Source: Streptomyces hawaiiensis
GTDB taxonomy: Bacteria; Actinomycetota; Actinomycetes; Streptomycetales; Streptomycetaceae
Direction of reading: 5' to 3'
Assembly: GCF_004803895.1 (NCBI RefSeq)
Contig: NZ_CP021978.1
Coordinates: forward strand, 186,001-250,000
Length of the DNA stretch: 64,000 nucleotides
Shown: piece by piece, positions 34,035-42,898 of the stretch
How positions within the stretch are numbered: the first letter of the stretch is position 1
Layout of the letters: each line of letters opens with the position of its first letter
Notes under the pieces: model-generated
Told to the model about the DNA's origin: nothing
Databases searched by the model: none
What the model saw: the letters and a program-made list of their open reading frames with translations, nothing else
Translations under genes and position numbers: made by a program

Positions 34035-35272
34035 CGGTCGCCCGTCCGGTCGGGGCAGTCGCCGACGGTCTCGATCATCTTCTCCAGCAGGGACAGGCTG
34101 GGCAGGACCGCCCGGGTGTCGTCGGAGGAGGTGGTGGGCACCGGGATCTGCCGCTCGGTGAGGAACCGGGTGAGCTCGTCGCCGCTCGCGCCGCTGGTGG
34201 CGTTGCGGGCCCGGAAGCCCAACTCCATGGCGCGGTGCTGGAGTTCGGGGTCCTTGCTGACCAGTTCGCCCAGCCGGGCGCCTTCGCCGGTCAGGGCGAC
34301 GAGCTGGGGTTCGGTGACGAAGCGCGTGGACGGGTAGAGCAGGACGCGCTCGTCGTCCGTCGCGCCCTGTTCGGCCTCGTGCTCGATCTGGTGGGCGAGG
34401 AACTGGTGCTCGTAGATCACCGAGATCGGGGCGATGCTCGGCCCGTCGGGGGACAGATACGTTTCGGCCCGTTCGGAGGACGGCAGTCCTTGTTCGACGA
34501 GGAGGGGCTTGATCTTCCGGGCGAGTTGCTCGGCCTCGGCCGCGTTGTCCGGTGCGTCGTTTCCGTGCTCGACGAAGGCCACGAGCCCGAGGTAGGTGCC
34601 GGCCGAGTTGGCCTCGCAGATGTCCGGGGTCTGGGCGAGGATCTTGTTGCCGTTGCGGACGTGGTTCTCGGGGTCGATCTCGTCCCAGCGGTAGCCGTTC
34701 TCGGGATCGCGCTGGTCGCTCTCCCTCTTGCCGCGCGCGAGGTCGAGGAACCTGCGCATGTCGAGGGTGTAGTACATCGGCCTGCCGCCCGGGCCCGGCA
34801 GGCGCTTCGCGACGCCTTCCGCCGTGAGCACCTCGGCGTAGTCCCGGTAGGTGGCCAGCACGATGGGGCTGACGAACGGGCGATACAGCAGCACCGGACG
34901 GTTCAGCCGGGCGCGCTCCCGGCTGATCAGGTCGGCGGCCGGCTGGCCGGAGGGGAAGACGACGTCGTACCCCTCGTAGTCCTGCTTGGCGATCTCACGC
35001 GAGCCCATGTTGGTGATGTGCACGCGGAAGCCGTGTTTCATCAGCAGCCGCTCGACCACGGGGTCTTGGAAGAAGTCCCTCTTCGAGGCCATCTTGGCCT
35101 CTATGGTGACCACCTGCCGCAGCGGCAAAAGCAGGTTCCCGGAGGCTACGAGCAGGGCCATCCCGACGACCGGGACGGGCAGCGCCGACGCCAGCACTCT
35201 GCGCAGGCGTCGGCGCGGGGGTCTGGTGACGGTTAACCGCGGCTCTTCGGTAGCGGGTCTGTTCGCGGGCAC
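34031..35272 (-). CDS. Membrane-anchored extracellular solute-binding-like protein
   Basis: GTG 35272 has GGGGGAG 6 nt upstream, giving 413 residues. A basic N-terminus and one span (VLASALPVPVVGMALLVAS) anchor the protein. The rest resembles a binding protein that reads a membrane-to-outside ligand (YEGYDVVFPSGQPAADLI, FVSPIVLATYRDYAEVL, GTYLGLVAFVEHG). It heads the three-gene operon. The ORF upstream of 35272 is open but lacks a better start. Confidence 0.82.
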   Translation of the reverse strand: MPANRPATEEPRLTVTRPPRRRLRRVLASALPVPVVGMALLVASGNLLLPLRQVVTIEAKMASKRDFFQDPVVERLLMKHGFRVHITNMGSREIAKQDYEGYDVVFPSGQPAADLISRERARLNRPVLLYRPFVSPIVLATYRDYAEVLTAEGVAKRLPGPGGRPMYYTLDMRRFLDLARGKRESDQRDPENGYRWDEIDPENHVRNGNKILAQTPDICEANSAGTYLGLVAFVEHGNDAPDNAAEAEQLARKIKPLLVEQGLPSSERAETYLSPDGPSIAPISVIYEHQFLAHQIEHEAEQGATDDERVLLYPSTRFVTEPQLVALTGEGARLGELVSKDPELQHRAMELGFRARNATSGASGDELTRFLTERQIPVPTTSSDDTRAVLPSLSLLEKMIETVGDCPDRTGDR

Positions 35273-36000
35273 CTGCGTCTCCCCCTGTAACACCTGCGCG
35301 CTCCCCCGTGGGCCCCGGCCAGGATCGTCGGTGATGCCGGTGTACCCCCAACGGCCCCTCCTGGAACGTCGGTTCAATGCAGGAAATAGCCCCCGGCGTG
35401 CTCTGTGTCGGCTACGCCGCCCTCGCACCGGTGTCGCGCTGAGGCAGCAGGGGCGCCGCGCCGTGCACCGGTCGTTGACAGTGACCGAGGGGCCGAGGGG
35501 CCGAGGGGCCGTGCAGCATCGGCAGCCGGTTTCTCTGGTGCTGCCGAGCCTGGAGTGGTTCTTCGGCGTAGCCGGCGAGTGGGCTCTCGACATTGCCACG
35601 CGTACGACTGCACGGACTCGGCCCCGACTTCATGGCGACACCACCGCCCACCGACGGAGGCGCCCCGCAGAGCCGGCCGTGACGAATGGTCCCTGTGGAT
35701 CGGACTCGGTGGCCTACTGGAACAATGTTCTGCTCCATCGCTGCCGGCGCTGCGGGCGGGTAGTCCGTTGGACGGTAATCGGAGAGCGATGATGAGGCCG
35801 ACCTCGTCGGCTCGACTTGTCTGGTGAAGTCACTGGTGAAAGAGAACCCGGGCTCGCGTGCTGAGTGAGTCGCGACCAAATCCTGGACAGGCAGCGTTGC
35901 CCTGACATCTGTCAGGAGCTCAGGGCCCGCTCCCTCGTTAGGGTCTGTCCAGGACGCCGTCCACAGGACAACGCCTTCACTTACGAAACGAGGGGAACCC
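35273..36000. other. Long intergenic region
   Basis: It holds the promoter of the leftward operon and of the rightward secreted-protein gene. No coding remnant could be identified. A short tandem GGGGCCGA run lies near 35490. Open frames on the minus strand here are out of keeping with normal Streptomyces protein sequence. Confidence 0.4.
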
Positions 36001-36471
36001 ATGAGTCGCTCCATGGACCGCAGGATGCTGCTGAGGTCGGCCGGGTCCGCCGCCGTGGCGGGATCTCTGGGCGCGCTGGGTGTCGCAGCGCTCGCCACAC
36101 CCGCGCAAGCGGCACCCGGAACGATCAACACCGACCAGGTGATGGCCACCACCAATCGCGTGACCCACGCCCCCAACCAGCGTGGAAGCATCGGCATCGA
36201 GCTCCGCTCCGGCTACTACAACGGCTACCAGTACGGCTGGGGGCGGCTCGTCGGCTCCGGCTGGGACCCGCGCGGCTGGATCTGGCTGGACATCAGCAGG
36301 GACGGTGGCAGAACCTGGTCCTTCGTCGACGGCACCTATATGTCGGACGGCACCGGCTATGCGCACACGTCCGGGTGGCTCACCCAGTCCGACCCGAACT
36401 ACGTGTTCAGGGCCAGCTATGACAGCAGCTTCAGGGCCGTGAATCCATACATCCAGAGCGGAATCTGGTAG
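36001..36471 (+). CDS. Small secreted protein with Tat-type signal
   Basis: 156 residues. The start has GAGGGGAACCC before ATG. The signal is twin-arginine-like (DRRMLLRSAGSAAVAGSL) with cleavage after ATPAQA. The mature part of about 115 residues is rich in Gly, Trp and Tyr (SGYYNGYQYGWGRLVGSGWD, WIWLDISRDGGRTWSFVDGT), suggesting a beta-rich fold, perhaps a wall or carbohydrate-binding module. Unknown family, no operon partner. Confidence 0.8.
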   Translation: MSRSMDRRMLLRSAGSAAVAGSLGALGVAALATPAQAAPGTINTDQVMATTNRVTHAPNQRGSIGIELRSGYYNGYQYGWGRLVGSGWDPRGWIWLDISRDGGRTWSFVDGTYMSDGTGYAHTSGWLTQSDPNYVFRASYDSSFRAVNPYIQSGIW

Positions 36472-36536
36472 CAGCCATCCGGTCGGCGGCCCCCGGTTTC
36501 AGCGGCGCGCATTGGTGCGGAGCGGTGCGTTCCACG

Positions 36537-36722
36537 TCACAGGCGCGGCCGTCCACGGGCAAAGGCAATAGCGGTGATCGCTACTTGCTCTTCAGGGCCA
36601 GCCTTAAGGGGGCCGGGCGGCGGCGGAGCCTGTATGTACTTCAGCATCGGCCGTCCGGCCCGGCGGGGCAGCTCCTGGCTGCTCGGGCGGATCAGAACCT
36701 CGATGATCTCGTTCGGCTGCAT
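36537..36722 (-). CDS. Short ORF with N-terminus of a PPOX-type oxidase
   Basis: 61 residues with a very strong site AAGGAGG 8 nt before ATG. MQPNEIIEVLIRPSSQEL matches the beginning of pyridoxamine 5'-phosphate-oxidase-like proteins (ISQELLARDLTRLAYV...). After residue 18 the sequence turns Pro-rich and unrelated, so this is probably a truncated gene that still has its translation signal. It lies 17 nt after the VOC gene, as an operon partner. Confidence 0.5.
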   Translation of the reverse strand: MQPNEIIEVLIRPSSQELPRRAGRPMLKYIQAPPPPGPLKAGPEEQVAITAIAFARGRPRL

Positions 36723-36739
36723 GGTTCGGTTCCTCCTTC

Positions 36740-37180
36740 TCAGCGCAGTTGCTCGGCCAGTCCGACGATGATGCCCTCCGGGCCGCGGACGTAGCAGAGC
36801 AGATAGCTGTCCTCGAACCGGGCGATCTCGCCGACGAGTTCGCCGCCGTGAGGGCGCAGGCGGGCAACGGTGTCCTCGACGTCGTCGACGGCGAACATGA
36901 CGCGGTGCGTGCCCACCACGTTGTGCGGCCGGTTGCTCGGCCCGGCACTGATCACCCCGGGACTGCGGTACTTCGCCAGCTCGAGCCGGCTGTGACCGTC
37001 CGGGGTCCGGACCATCGCGATGTCACAGCGGACGCCGTCGAGTCCGGTGCACTGGTCGGCGACGAGGCCCGCGACCTCCGCCCTGCCCTCCAGCTCCATA
37101 CCGAGTTCCACGAAGAACGCGATGGCGGCATCCATGTCCTCCACGACGATGCCGACGTTGTCCATCCGCTGAATCGCCAC
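36740..37180 (-). CDS. VOC-superfamily (glyoxalase/dioxygenase-like) protein
   Basis: 146 residues from GTG 37180, which follows AAGGAGAACCAGC. The sequence has the paired beta-alpha-beta-beta-beta modules of VOC proteins: MDNVGIVVEDMDAAIAFF at the N-terminus, RVMFAVDDVEDTVARL midway, and CYVRGPEGIIVGLAEQL at the end with the metal-ligand Glu position replaced by Gly-Leu region. Substrate unknown; relatives include glyoxalases and antibiotic-binding proteins. Confidence 0.87.
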   Translation of the reverse strand: MAIQRMDNVGIVVEDMDAAIAFFVELGMELEGRAEVAGLVADQCTGLDGVRCDIAMVRTPDGHSRLELAKYRSPGVISAGPSNRPHNVVGTHRVMFAVDDVEDTVARLRPHGGELVGEIARFEDSYLLCYVRGPEGIIVGLAEQLR

Positions 37181-37911
37181 GCTGGTTCTCCTTCTCCCTC
37201 GTGCGGCCGGTCGTGGCCGCTGATGTCCCTGGGACGGAGCCGGTGGCACGTTCTCGACATCCTCAGACCACCGAACTCCGAAAAATCTGGCTCGCGCTTC
37301 AGCACCGCTACAGCAGACCCGCGATCCAGGGGCCACCACCGAGTGGTGCGGCGCAAGACGACCACGCTCCGTACTGTCCGTGCCCGCATGCGCACTCTGC
37401 GGATGCCGTCTCCCTCCACGCTCGCACGGCCGCCCACTGCTCGCGTGTCAACCAGGACGCCACAGCACTCGAACGACCGCTGCCCGCCGTGGAAGGCATG
37501 GTGCGTGACGTGGACGCTTCCAGAACGATGCTGAGCACGCCCGTACCCGAGCCCCGATCGCGCCCCGCGTCGGAGCAGTCGCCGACCTTCTTGTCTGTCG
37601 GGGGGTCGGTCTTGATCCGGGTCAGTCGCTTCTGCAGCGGCGCCCCGTCGCCGCCGGTGCCGCTGCCGGCCGCCGGTCTGATGCCCGGATCGCGGCCGAA
37701 CCCACCCGCTGCTGGGAAGGCCTGGCGGGGGAAGAAGGGTGACGAGGGGGTCGCCCGGATTTCACCGACTGCTGACTGTCCAGGTGAAGGAGGGGTCTGG
37801 TTCGACTTGTGTGGTGGCAGCCGTGTGCGTGCCGACTGAGCTTCGCGGACCGGGCCGAGGGCAACCCGCCGGCCCCCGTGTCCCGGTCGACCACCGCCAA
37901 CGGCGAACGCG
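37181..37911. other. Intergenic region with debris
   Basis: It contains a small DNA ligase stump (separate entry) and otherwise no coding signal I can support. It lies between divergently oriented debris and the MpaB-type gene that ends at 37912. Confidence 0.35.
37498..37560 (+). pseudogene. DNA ligase N-terminal stump (copy B)
   Basis: GTGCGTGACGTGGACGCTTC encodes VTWTLPE in one frame, then a one-base loss leads to MLSTPVPEP in the next. The same start region occurs at 29586. Only about 20 codons remain. Confidence 0.5.
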
Positions 37912-39075
37912 TCAAGGGGTGACGGTGGGGGCGGGCGGGGTCCATCGGTGGGGGCGGGGCACAATGCCCGTGACGCCGAAGTCCTTCTTCAGTTGCTCGG
38001 GGATGGCGTAGTGCATGACACGGCCGCGGGTCAGGGAGGACAGCTCGAGGATGGTGGTGAGGTGGCCGAGGCGGTCCAGGGCCCACGCGCCCACCGGTGA
38101 ACGGTCCTCGATCGTCTCCAGCACGCCCAGCAGGCTCGGCACGACCTTGACCACGCTGTCCCAGGCCGTGCGGGGCACCTGCAGCCAGTCGGCACACGTG
38201 TCGCCGATCAGGTAGCGGATCAGGGCGGAGACGATGGGATCGAAGAACGTGCCGGGCACGACCTCCTCGTAGAGGTCGATGAGTTGCCGGGTCAGGTGGG
38301 CTCCCTCGTCCGAAGGGCCCATGTGCCGGATCATGTACAGGTCCAGGAACTGCCGCGCTTCCTCCAGCGTCCTCGGCACGGCTTCCTGGTCGACGCCGAG
38401 CATCGCGCCGACCACGCGCCAGGCGTAGAAGTAGGCCTCGGCGCCCTCGGTGGACATGTGGATGCCGAGCCGGTGAAGGCTGTCCAGGACGAGCAGGGAG
38501 AAGAACATCTGCCCGCCGATCATGTCCTCCTGGCAGATCGGCGTCCCCAGTGTCCCGGTGTCCCAGTGGCCTTCCCGCTTGAGATGGTGGCGGATCGAGG
38601 CGTGCAGCAAGCGCACCTTCTGCGCTGCCGGGAGGAAGCGGCTGCCGGCTTCGAAGGCGTCGGGCTGCATGAGGTAGACGGTGAACTGGCCGGTCTCCGC
38701 CATCCGCTTGGACGGGTAGTTCAGCCCGTGTGTGGCCGACAGCAGTTTCGCCACGTGCGGGACGATGTAGCAGGCGGGCATGGAGGCGAACGACAGGGCG
38801 GTGGAGATGTGGACGTTGTTGTCGATGAAGAACAGCCGTGCTTTCTCCATCTCCGCCCAGTCCACCCACGCCGGGGGCGCACTCGTGGCCTCGAGGTAGG
38901 CGCGGGCGATGTCGGGCAGCCCGTCGGGGAGGGGGGCGCCGGCGGTGGAGACGTAGCGCATCAGCGTGTTGAACTTGCCCACCTCGCCACGCTCGAACAG
39001 GTTGGCCACGACGGCGTCGGCGAGTTCGTCACCAGCCTGGCGCAGCGTGTTCATGGATGCCTCGGTGTAGGTCAT
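37912..39075 (-). CDS. MpaB/Lcp-type oxygenase-family protein (DUF2236-like)
   Basis: 387 residues. The segments WAEMEKARLFFIDNNVHIST, then YVPHVAK-like and GQMFFSLLVLDSLHRLGI match the helical MpaB/rubber-oxygenase superfamily, whose members bind b-type heme and cleave or oxidise isoprenoid chains. The conserved His/Arg cluster is in LLHASIRHHLKREGHWD. Its gene lies 60 nt downstream of a prenyl diphosphate synthase gene, so the likely substrate is a prenyl chain or terpenoid. That is inference. No signal peptide. Confidence 0.82.
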   Translation of the reverse strand: MTYTEASMNTLRQAGDELADAVVANLFERGEVGKFNTLMRYVSTAGAPLPDGLPDIARAYLEATSAPPAWVDWAEMEKARLFFIDNNVHISTALSFASMPACYIVPHVAKLLSATHGLNYPSKRMAETGQFTVYLMQPDAFEAGSRFLPAAQKVRLLHASIRHHLKREGHWDTGTLGTPICQEDMIGGQMFFSLLVLDSLHRLGIHMSTEGAEAYFYAWRVVGAMLGVDQEAVPRTLEEARQFLDLYMIRHMGPSDEGAHLTRQLIDLYEEVVPGTFFDPIVSALIRYLIGDTCADWLQVPRTAWDSVVKVVPSLLGVLETIEDRSPVGAWALDRLGHLTTILELSSLTRGRVMHYAIPEQLKKDFGVTGIVPRPHRWTPPAPTVTP

Positions 39076-39135
39076 GACTGCAGTCCTTGTCAGCAGGCCC
39101 CGGCACGATGGCTGGCAGCCTCTCGGGAGGGCGGG

Positions 39136-40188
39136 TCAGTGGCGGCGGTCGGTGGCCGAGCGGGCGAGATCGGTCAACGCCCGCCGTGCGTGGAGGGGCA
39201 GATCGAGCCCGTCCAGGTGGCTGACGGCTTCCTGCACCCGGGTGGTGATCATGTTTTCCACCTCTTGCGGTGCCTTGAGCTCGATCATCAGCTCGCGCAC
39301 GTCCTGGAGGTGCTGGGTGGTGAGGTCCCTGCGTCCCAGTACGCCGGCGAGGCGTTCACGCTGTGCGGGCAGGGCGGCCTGCCAAGTATTGGCCAGCAGG
39401 ACGGTGGGCCGCTGTCCGCGAATGTCGTCCAGTCCGGCCTTGCCGGTGCGGTCCGGTTCGCCGAACAGGCCGAGCAGGTCATCGCGCAGCTGGAACGCCT
39501 CCCCCAGCGGCAGTCCGTAGGAGGACAACCCGTCACGCAGCCCGGGGGCGGCGCCGGCGAGCAGGCCGCCGATGAGCAGGGGGTGTTCGACGGTGTATTT
39601 GGCGGTCTTGTAGCGCACCACTTTCAGCGCCACGTCCGTGTCCGGGTTGCTGCCGGTGCTCAGGATCTCCAGGCATTCGCCCGCGATCAGCTCGCGGGCG
39701 AGCTGCGCCCACATCGGCCGAGCCCGGGCGAGGTAGGCGGCGGGCAGACCGCTGGTGGCGAACAGCTGCCCCGCCAGCGCCATCAGATGGTCACCGACCA
39801 GCATGGCGAGGGAACGGGCGGCGGCGCGCTTCCGCGGGCGGGCTGCGAGCGAGGTTTGCAGGGCGACGTGAACGGTGGGCAGGCTGTGCCGCAGGGGGCT
39901 GTCGTCGATGAGGTCGTCGTGGACGATCGCCGCGGCATGAACCAGTTCCATGGAGGCGGCCGCTCGCATCAGTGGGTCGCTGTCTGGCTGGCCGGCCGCG
40001 CGCCACCCCCAGTAGCAGAAGGCCGCCCGCAGTCGCTTGCCGTGCCCCGCCGCCGCCTGCAGCTGCTCGGCAACCGGCCGCAGCGCGTCGTCGATCGCGA
40101 GCAGGTGCTCGGCTTCCTCCGCCAGGAAGTCGGCAAGGAGGGTGTCGATGCGTTCCTTGAACGCAGACCGTGCCCAGCGCTCAGACAT
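39136..40188 (-). CDS. Polyprenyl diphosphate synthase
   Basis: 350 residues from ATG 40188. First Asp-rich motif VHDDLIDDSP with Arg in KRLRAAFCYW before it. Second motif FQLRDDLLGLFGEPDRTGK followed by GLDDIRGQRPTVL. This is a trans-isoprenyl diphosphate synthase, probably making C15-C20 or longer products. The length set by residues before the first motif (SMELVHAAAIV) cannot be read reliably. The start overlaps the stop of the small upstream gene by 8 nt, and the MpaB-type gene follows. Confidence 0.93.
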   Translation of the reverse strand: MSERWARSAFKERIDTLLADFLAEEAEHLLAIDDALRPVAEQLQAAAGHGKRLRAAFCYWGWRAAGQPDSDPLMRAAASMELVHAAAIVHDDLIDDSPLRHSLPTVHVALQTSLAARPRKRAAARSLAMLVGDHLMALAGQLFATSGLPAAYLARARPMWAQLARELIAGECLEILSTGSNPDTDVALKVVRYKTAKYTVEHPLLIGGLLAGAAPGLRDGLSSYGLPLGEAFQLRDDLLGLFGEPDRTGKAGLDDIRGQRPTVLLANTWQAALPAQRERLAGVLGRRDLTTQHLQDVRELMIELKAPQEVENMITTRVQEAVSHLDGLDLPLHARRALTDLARSATDRRH

Positions 40189-40462
40189 CGCCGACGGAGG
40201 CTGCCTGACGGGCGAGGGCTTGCTGGGCCAGCGCTTCCAGAGGTGCCGGCGAGGCGGCAGCGCGATCGAGGACGATACGGCCGCGGGCGACCAGGTCCTG
40301 CTGCGCATCCCGCGCGATCTCCGGCCCGTCGGAGCGGCGCAGGAGCTGCTGCAGCGTTCCGGCAGCCGAACTGATCGTGCTCACCGCGAGGTCCGCCAGA
40401 CCCGCCACGATCAGAACCGCCTGCTCATCCAGACGTGGCCCGCTCCGTGGAATGTGTGTCAT
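40181..40462 (-). CDS. Small helical protein coupled to the prenyl synthase
   Basis: 93 residues, first gene of the prenyl operon. No signal or membrane span. The sequence (AVLIVAGLADLAVSTISSAA, LEALAQQALARQ) is Ala/Leu-rich and probably all-helical. Its stop overlaps the synthase start by 8 nt, which indicates coupled translation and possibly a direct complex. Family not recognised. Confidence 0.62.
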   Translation of the reverse strand: MTHIPRSGPRLDEQAVLIVAGLADLAVSTISSAAGTLQQLLRRSDGPEIARDAQQDLVARGRIVLDRAAASPAPLEALAQQALARQAASVGDV

Positions 40463-40990
40463 GTCGCCGAACCCCCTGCATCGTCGTCACCCCGGCCCGC
40501 CGGCTCACAGCGGCTGTCGAACCAGCATGGCGGCGTGATCACAGCGCCAGGACCGCTTTACCGCAACGAGTGATCAGCTCGAACGGATGTACGTCTGGTT
40601 TCCGTTGCCCGCGACCCGCGCTCAGCTCCGTGCCGGCGCGGTGGACCTGAGCGCACGTCAGCGGCCGTGCTCCGTCGGCTCACGTCACCAACCGCGGGAG
40701 GGCGCCGTGCCGGACACGCGGTCCGGGGCGTGCCCGCGTGTCCGGTGCGAACACCACCGGGAAGAGAAGGCGCCACGTGCCGACAGCTTGGCTCGTCGCA
40801 CCGAGCGGCAGGCCTCCCCCGGTGGTGTCAGTCGAACAAGTCGACCGACTGCACGAGGCGGAAGTGGCCGGTGGTGCCGAGGCTTCCGCTGGCTGCCCGG
40901 GGCGTATACACACGCCACGCCCCCGTCGTGGGCTTCGACGACGTCCCCTTCACCGCCGGCCTCTCCCCCGCTACCGCCCCGCACCAGAGG
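40463..40990. other. Intergenic region upstream of the prenyl operon
   Basis: No gene supported. Several frames are open by GC bias only. The promoter of the leftward operon should lie within the first 150 nt. Confidence 0.35.
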
Positions 40991-41000
40991 AGCCCGACAC

Positions 41001-41245
41001 CGGCTTCATCGGCGCTTCCAACATCAGCTGCGTAGCCACCGAGGAGACCACCGGCGGCGAGTACGGCTTGTACAAGGTCGACATGGGACCGAAGACCGTC
41101 GGCGCCGAGGAGCATGGACAGCGGCTCGTCAGCGTCGTTCTGGAAGGCGTGCAGGCCGCCGGCGGGCACGTAGAGGAAGTCTCCGTCGCCGCCCCTGGTC
41201 CACTGTTCGCCGTTGTGGAACCGGACCTGGGCCGTGATCAGGGGC
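41001..41245. pseudogene. Cupin gene split into two oppositely oriented halves
   Basis: Plus strand 41001-41095 encodes GFIGASNISCVATEETTGGE and YGLYKVDMGPKT, the start of small actinobacterial cupins. Minus strand 41245-41105 encodes ITAQVRFHNGEQWTRGGDGD, FLYVPAGGLHAFQNDADEPL and SML, the metal-binding second cupin half (YVPAGGLHAF). The two halves meet back to back near 41100. An inversion inside the gene explains this best. Confidence 0.6.
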
Positions 41246-41399
41246 CGTCACCGGTTCCTCCGCAGAGCCCCGGGCGGTGCCGTCTGCACCGACGCAGCGT
41301 CGCCGGGTCCTGCGCGTCTACGCCGAGTGGTCCGTCTTGCCACGGGCCCGGCGGCGGGCAACCCGGGGACGCTTCACTCCGGCCACCGCGGTCCGGCCC

Positions 41400-41475
41400 T
41401 GCGGGCGGACCAGCTCGCCATCGCTTACCAGGCCGCACTCCCCCTGCCATCCTCATCCGGGCCCGCAGGTGACCC
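41400..41475 (+). mobile_element. IS5-family transposase C-terminal stump
   Basis: RADQLAIAYQAAL followed in the next frame by PPAILIRARR and a stop matches the end of IS5-type transposases (KLAIAYQAAL...AILIWAR). Only 25 residues remain, with a shift. Confidence 0.55.
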
Positions 41476-41801
41476 GGCTCAGGTGGGCTCACCCTTCATG
41501 GCCCTGTGACTTCCCCGGACAGGGCCTCAGGCCCGCCCCTGCTGTGCCGCACGTGGAAGCGGAATGACAGGTCGCACCTGTACCTCGTTCGCGTTGACAC
41601 GCCGAAGTCTGGAAGGCCAAGCCGCCGCGCCGGGAACAACCGGCCCGGCCGGCGCGGTTGCATCGACCGAGGACCGGCGCCGCACGAGCGGGGAACACGG
41701 GGACCACAAGGTCGTCCGCCCTACCAGGATCCGGGTCCCAGGATCGCGGTACGCCCGCCGCGCACTCGTACCAAGACGTATTTCTGCAGGAGGACACCTT
41801 C

Positions 41802-42635
41802 ATGACTGACCGGCCGTTGACGCTCATGGCAGTACACGCCCACCCCGACGACGAGGCCACCGGAACCGGAGGGGTCCTCGCGCGGTACGCGGCGGAGGGC
41901 ATCCGCACGGTCCTCGTGACGTGTACCGACGGCGGTTGCGGTGACGGACCGAGCGGTGTCAAGCCGGGCGATCCCGGGCACGATCCGGCGGCGGTCGCCT
42001 CGATGCGCCGCCAAGAACTTGAGGCGAGTTGTGACGTCCTGGCGGTCAGCGATCTGGAGATGCTGCACTATGCCGACTCCGGGATGATGGGCTGGCCCAG
42101 CAACGACGCCCCCGGATCCTTCTGGCAGACCCCCGTGCAGGAAGGCGCGGCCCGACTCGCGGAACTCATGCGGCACTACCGACCCGATGTGGTCGTCACC
42201 TACGACGAGAACGGCTTCTACGGCCACCCCGACCACATCCAGGCCCACCGCATCACGATGGCGGCGCTGGAGATGACCGCGCTGACACCGAAGGTGTACT
42301 GGACCACGATGCCCCGCTCGATGATGCAGCGGTTCGGCGAAATCATGCGCGAGTTTCATGAGGACATGCCGGAGCCGGATCCTGCCGAGGCCGCCGCGAT
42401 GGCCGAGATCGGCCTCCCCGACGATGAGATCACCACGTGGGTGGACACCACCGCGTTCAGCGGTCAGAAGTTCGACGCGTTGGCCGCGCACGCCAGTCAA
42501 GGCGAGAACATCTTCTTCCTCAGGATGGGCAAGGAGAGGTTCGGCGAGTTGATGGGCATGGAGACCTTCGTACGTGTCCAGGATGCCACCGGCGCGGCCA
42601 TACCCGAGAACGATCTCTTCGCCGGACTGCGCTGA
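41802..42635 (+). CDS. PIG-L/Mca-like zinc deacetylase
   Basis: 277 residues, ATG preceded by GCAGGAGG at 7 nt spacing. The zinc motif AHPDDE (13-18) and the third ligand in YGHPDHIQAH define the GlcNAc-PI de-N-acetylase/LmbE family. In actinobacteria this includes MshB and the mycothiol S-conjugate amidase Mca, which the sequence HAHPDDEATGTGG resembles. Predicted role: amide or N-acetyl cleavage on a mycothiol or glycosyl conjugate. It is intact and free-standing among debris. Confidence 0.9.
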   Translation: MTDRPLTLMAVHAHPDDEATGTGGVLARYAAEGIRTVLVTCTDGGCGDGPSGVKPGDPGHDPAAVASMRRQELEASCDVLAVSDLEMLHYADSGMMGWPSNDAPGSFWQTPVQEGAARLAELMRHYRPDVVVTYDENGFYGHPDHIQAHRITMAALEMTALTPKVYWTTMPRSMMQRFGEIMREFHEDMPEPDPAEAAAMAEIGLPDDEITTWVDTTAFSGQKFDALAAHASQGENIFFLRMGKERFGELMGMETFVRVQDATGAAIPENDLFAGLR

Positions 42636-42689
42636 TCCGCCCGCCCGACCGGCAGGGAATGCGTATCGACCGCACGGCGCTATCGAGCG

Positions 42690-42775
42690 GGTCACGCACC
42701 CGGAGGCTTGTCTCTTCCTCGGCATCCCGCTGCCGGCCGGGTTCCTGACCCGCCGCATCGGCGAGCAGAAGCTCA
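42690..42775 (+). pseudogene. ACR3 arsenite permease fragment
   Basis: The plus frame reads LFLGIPLPAGFLTRRIGEQK, nearly the same as IFLGLPLLAGFLTRRIGEKK of the intact acr3 at 27.6-28.7 kb. Only about 25 residues survive. It is a stump of another ars gene 14 kb away. Confidence 0.6.
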
Positions 42776-42898
42776 TTCCCGGAGCCGGCCGCAGGAACGC
42801 CGGCCGCCGTCGAGCTGTCTCGAACTCCGCCTCGAGGTCGGGGCCGCCGTGAGGGGCAGCCAGTGATGCCGTGGGCGTCGTCGAGCTGTTCTGCGGCC

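Noticed and set aside
35412..36197. Minus-strand ORF starting with a signal-like sequence opposite the secreted protein gene
   Set aside because: Antisense of the Tat-type secreted protein, and the rest is not protein-like.
38284..40374. 696-codon plus-strand ORF over the MpaB and prenyl synthase genes
   Set aside because: Shadow of well-supported minus-strand genes. Composition is low in sense and no start signal exists.
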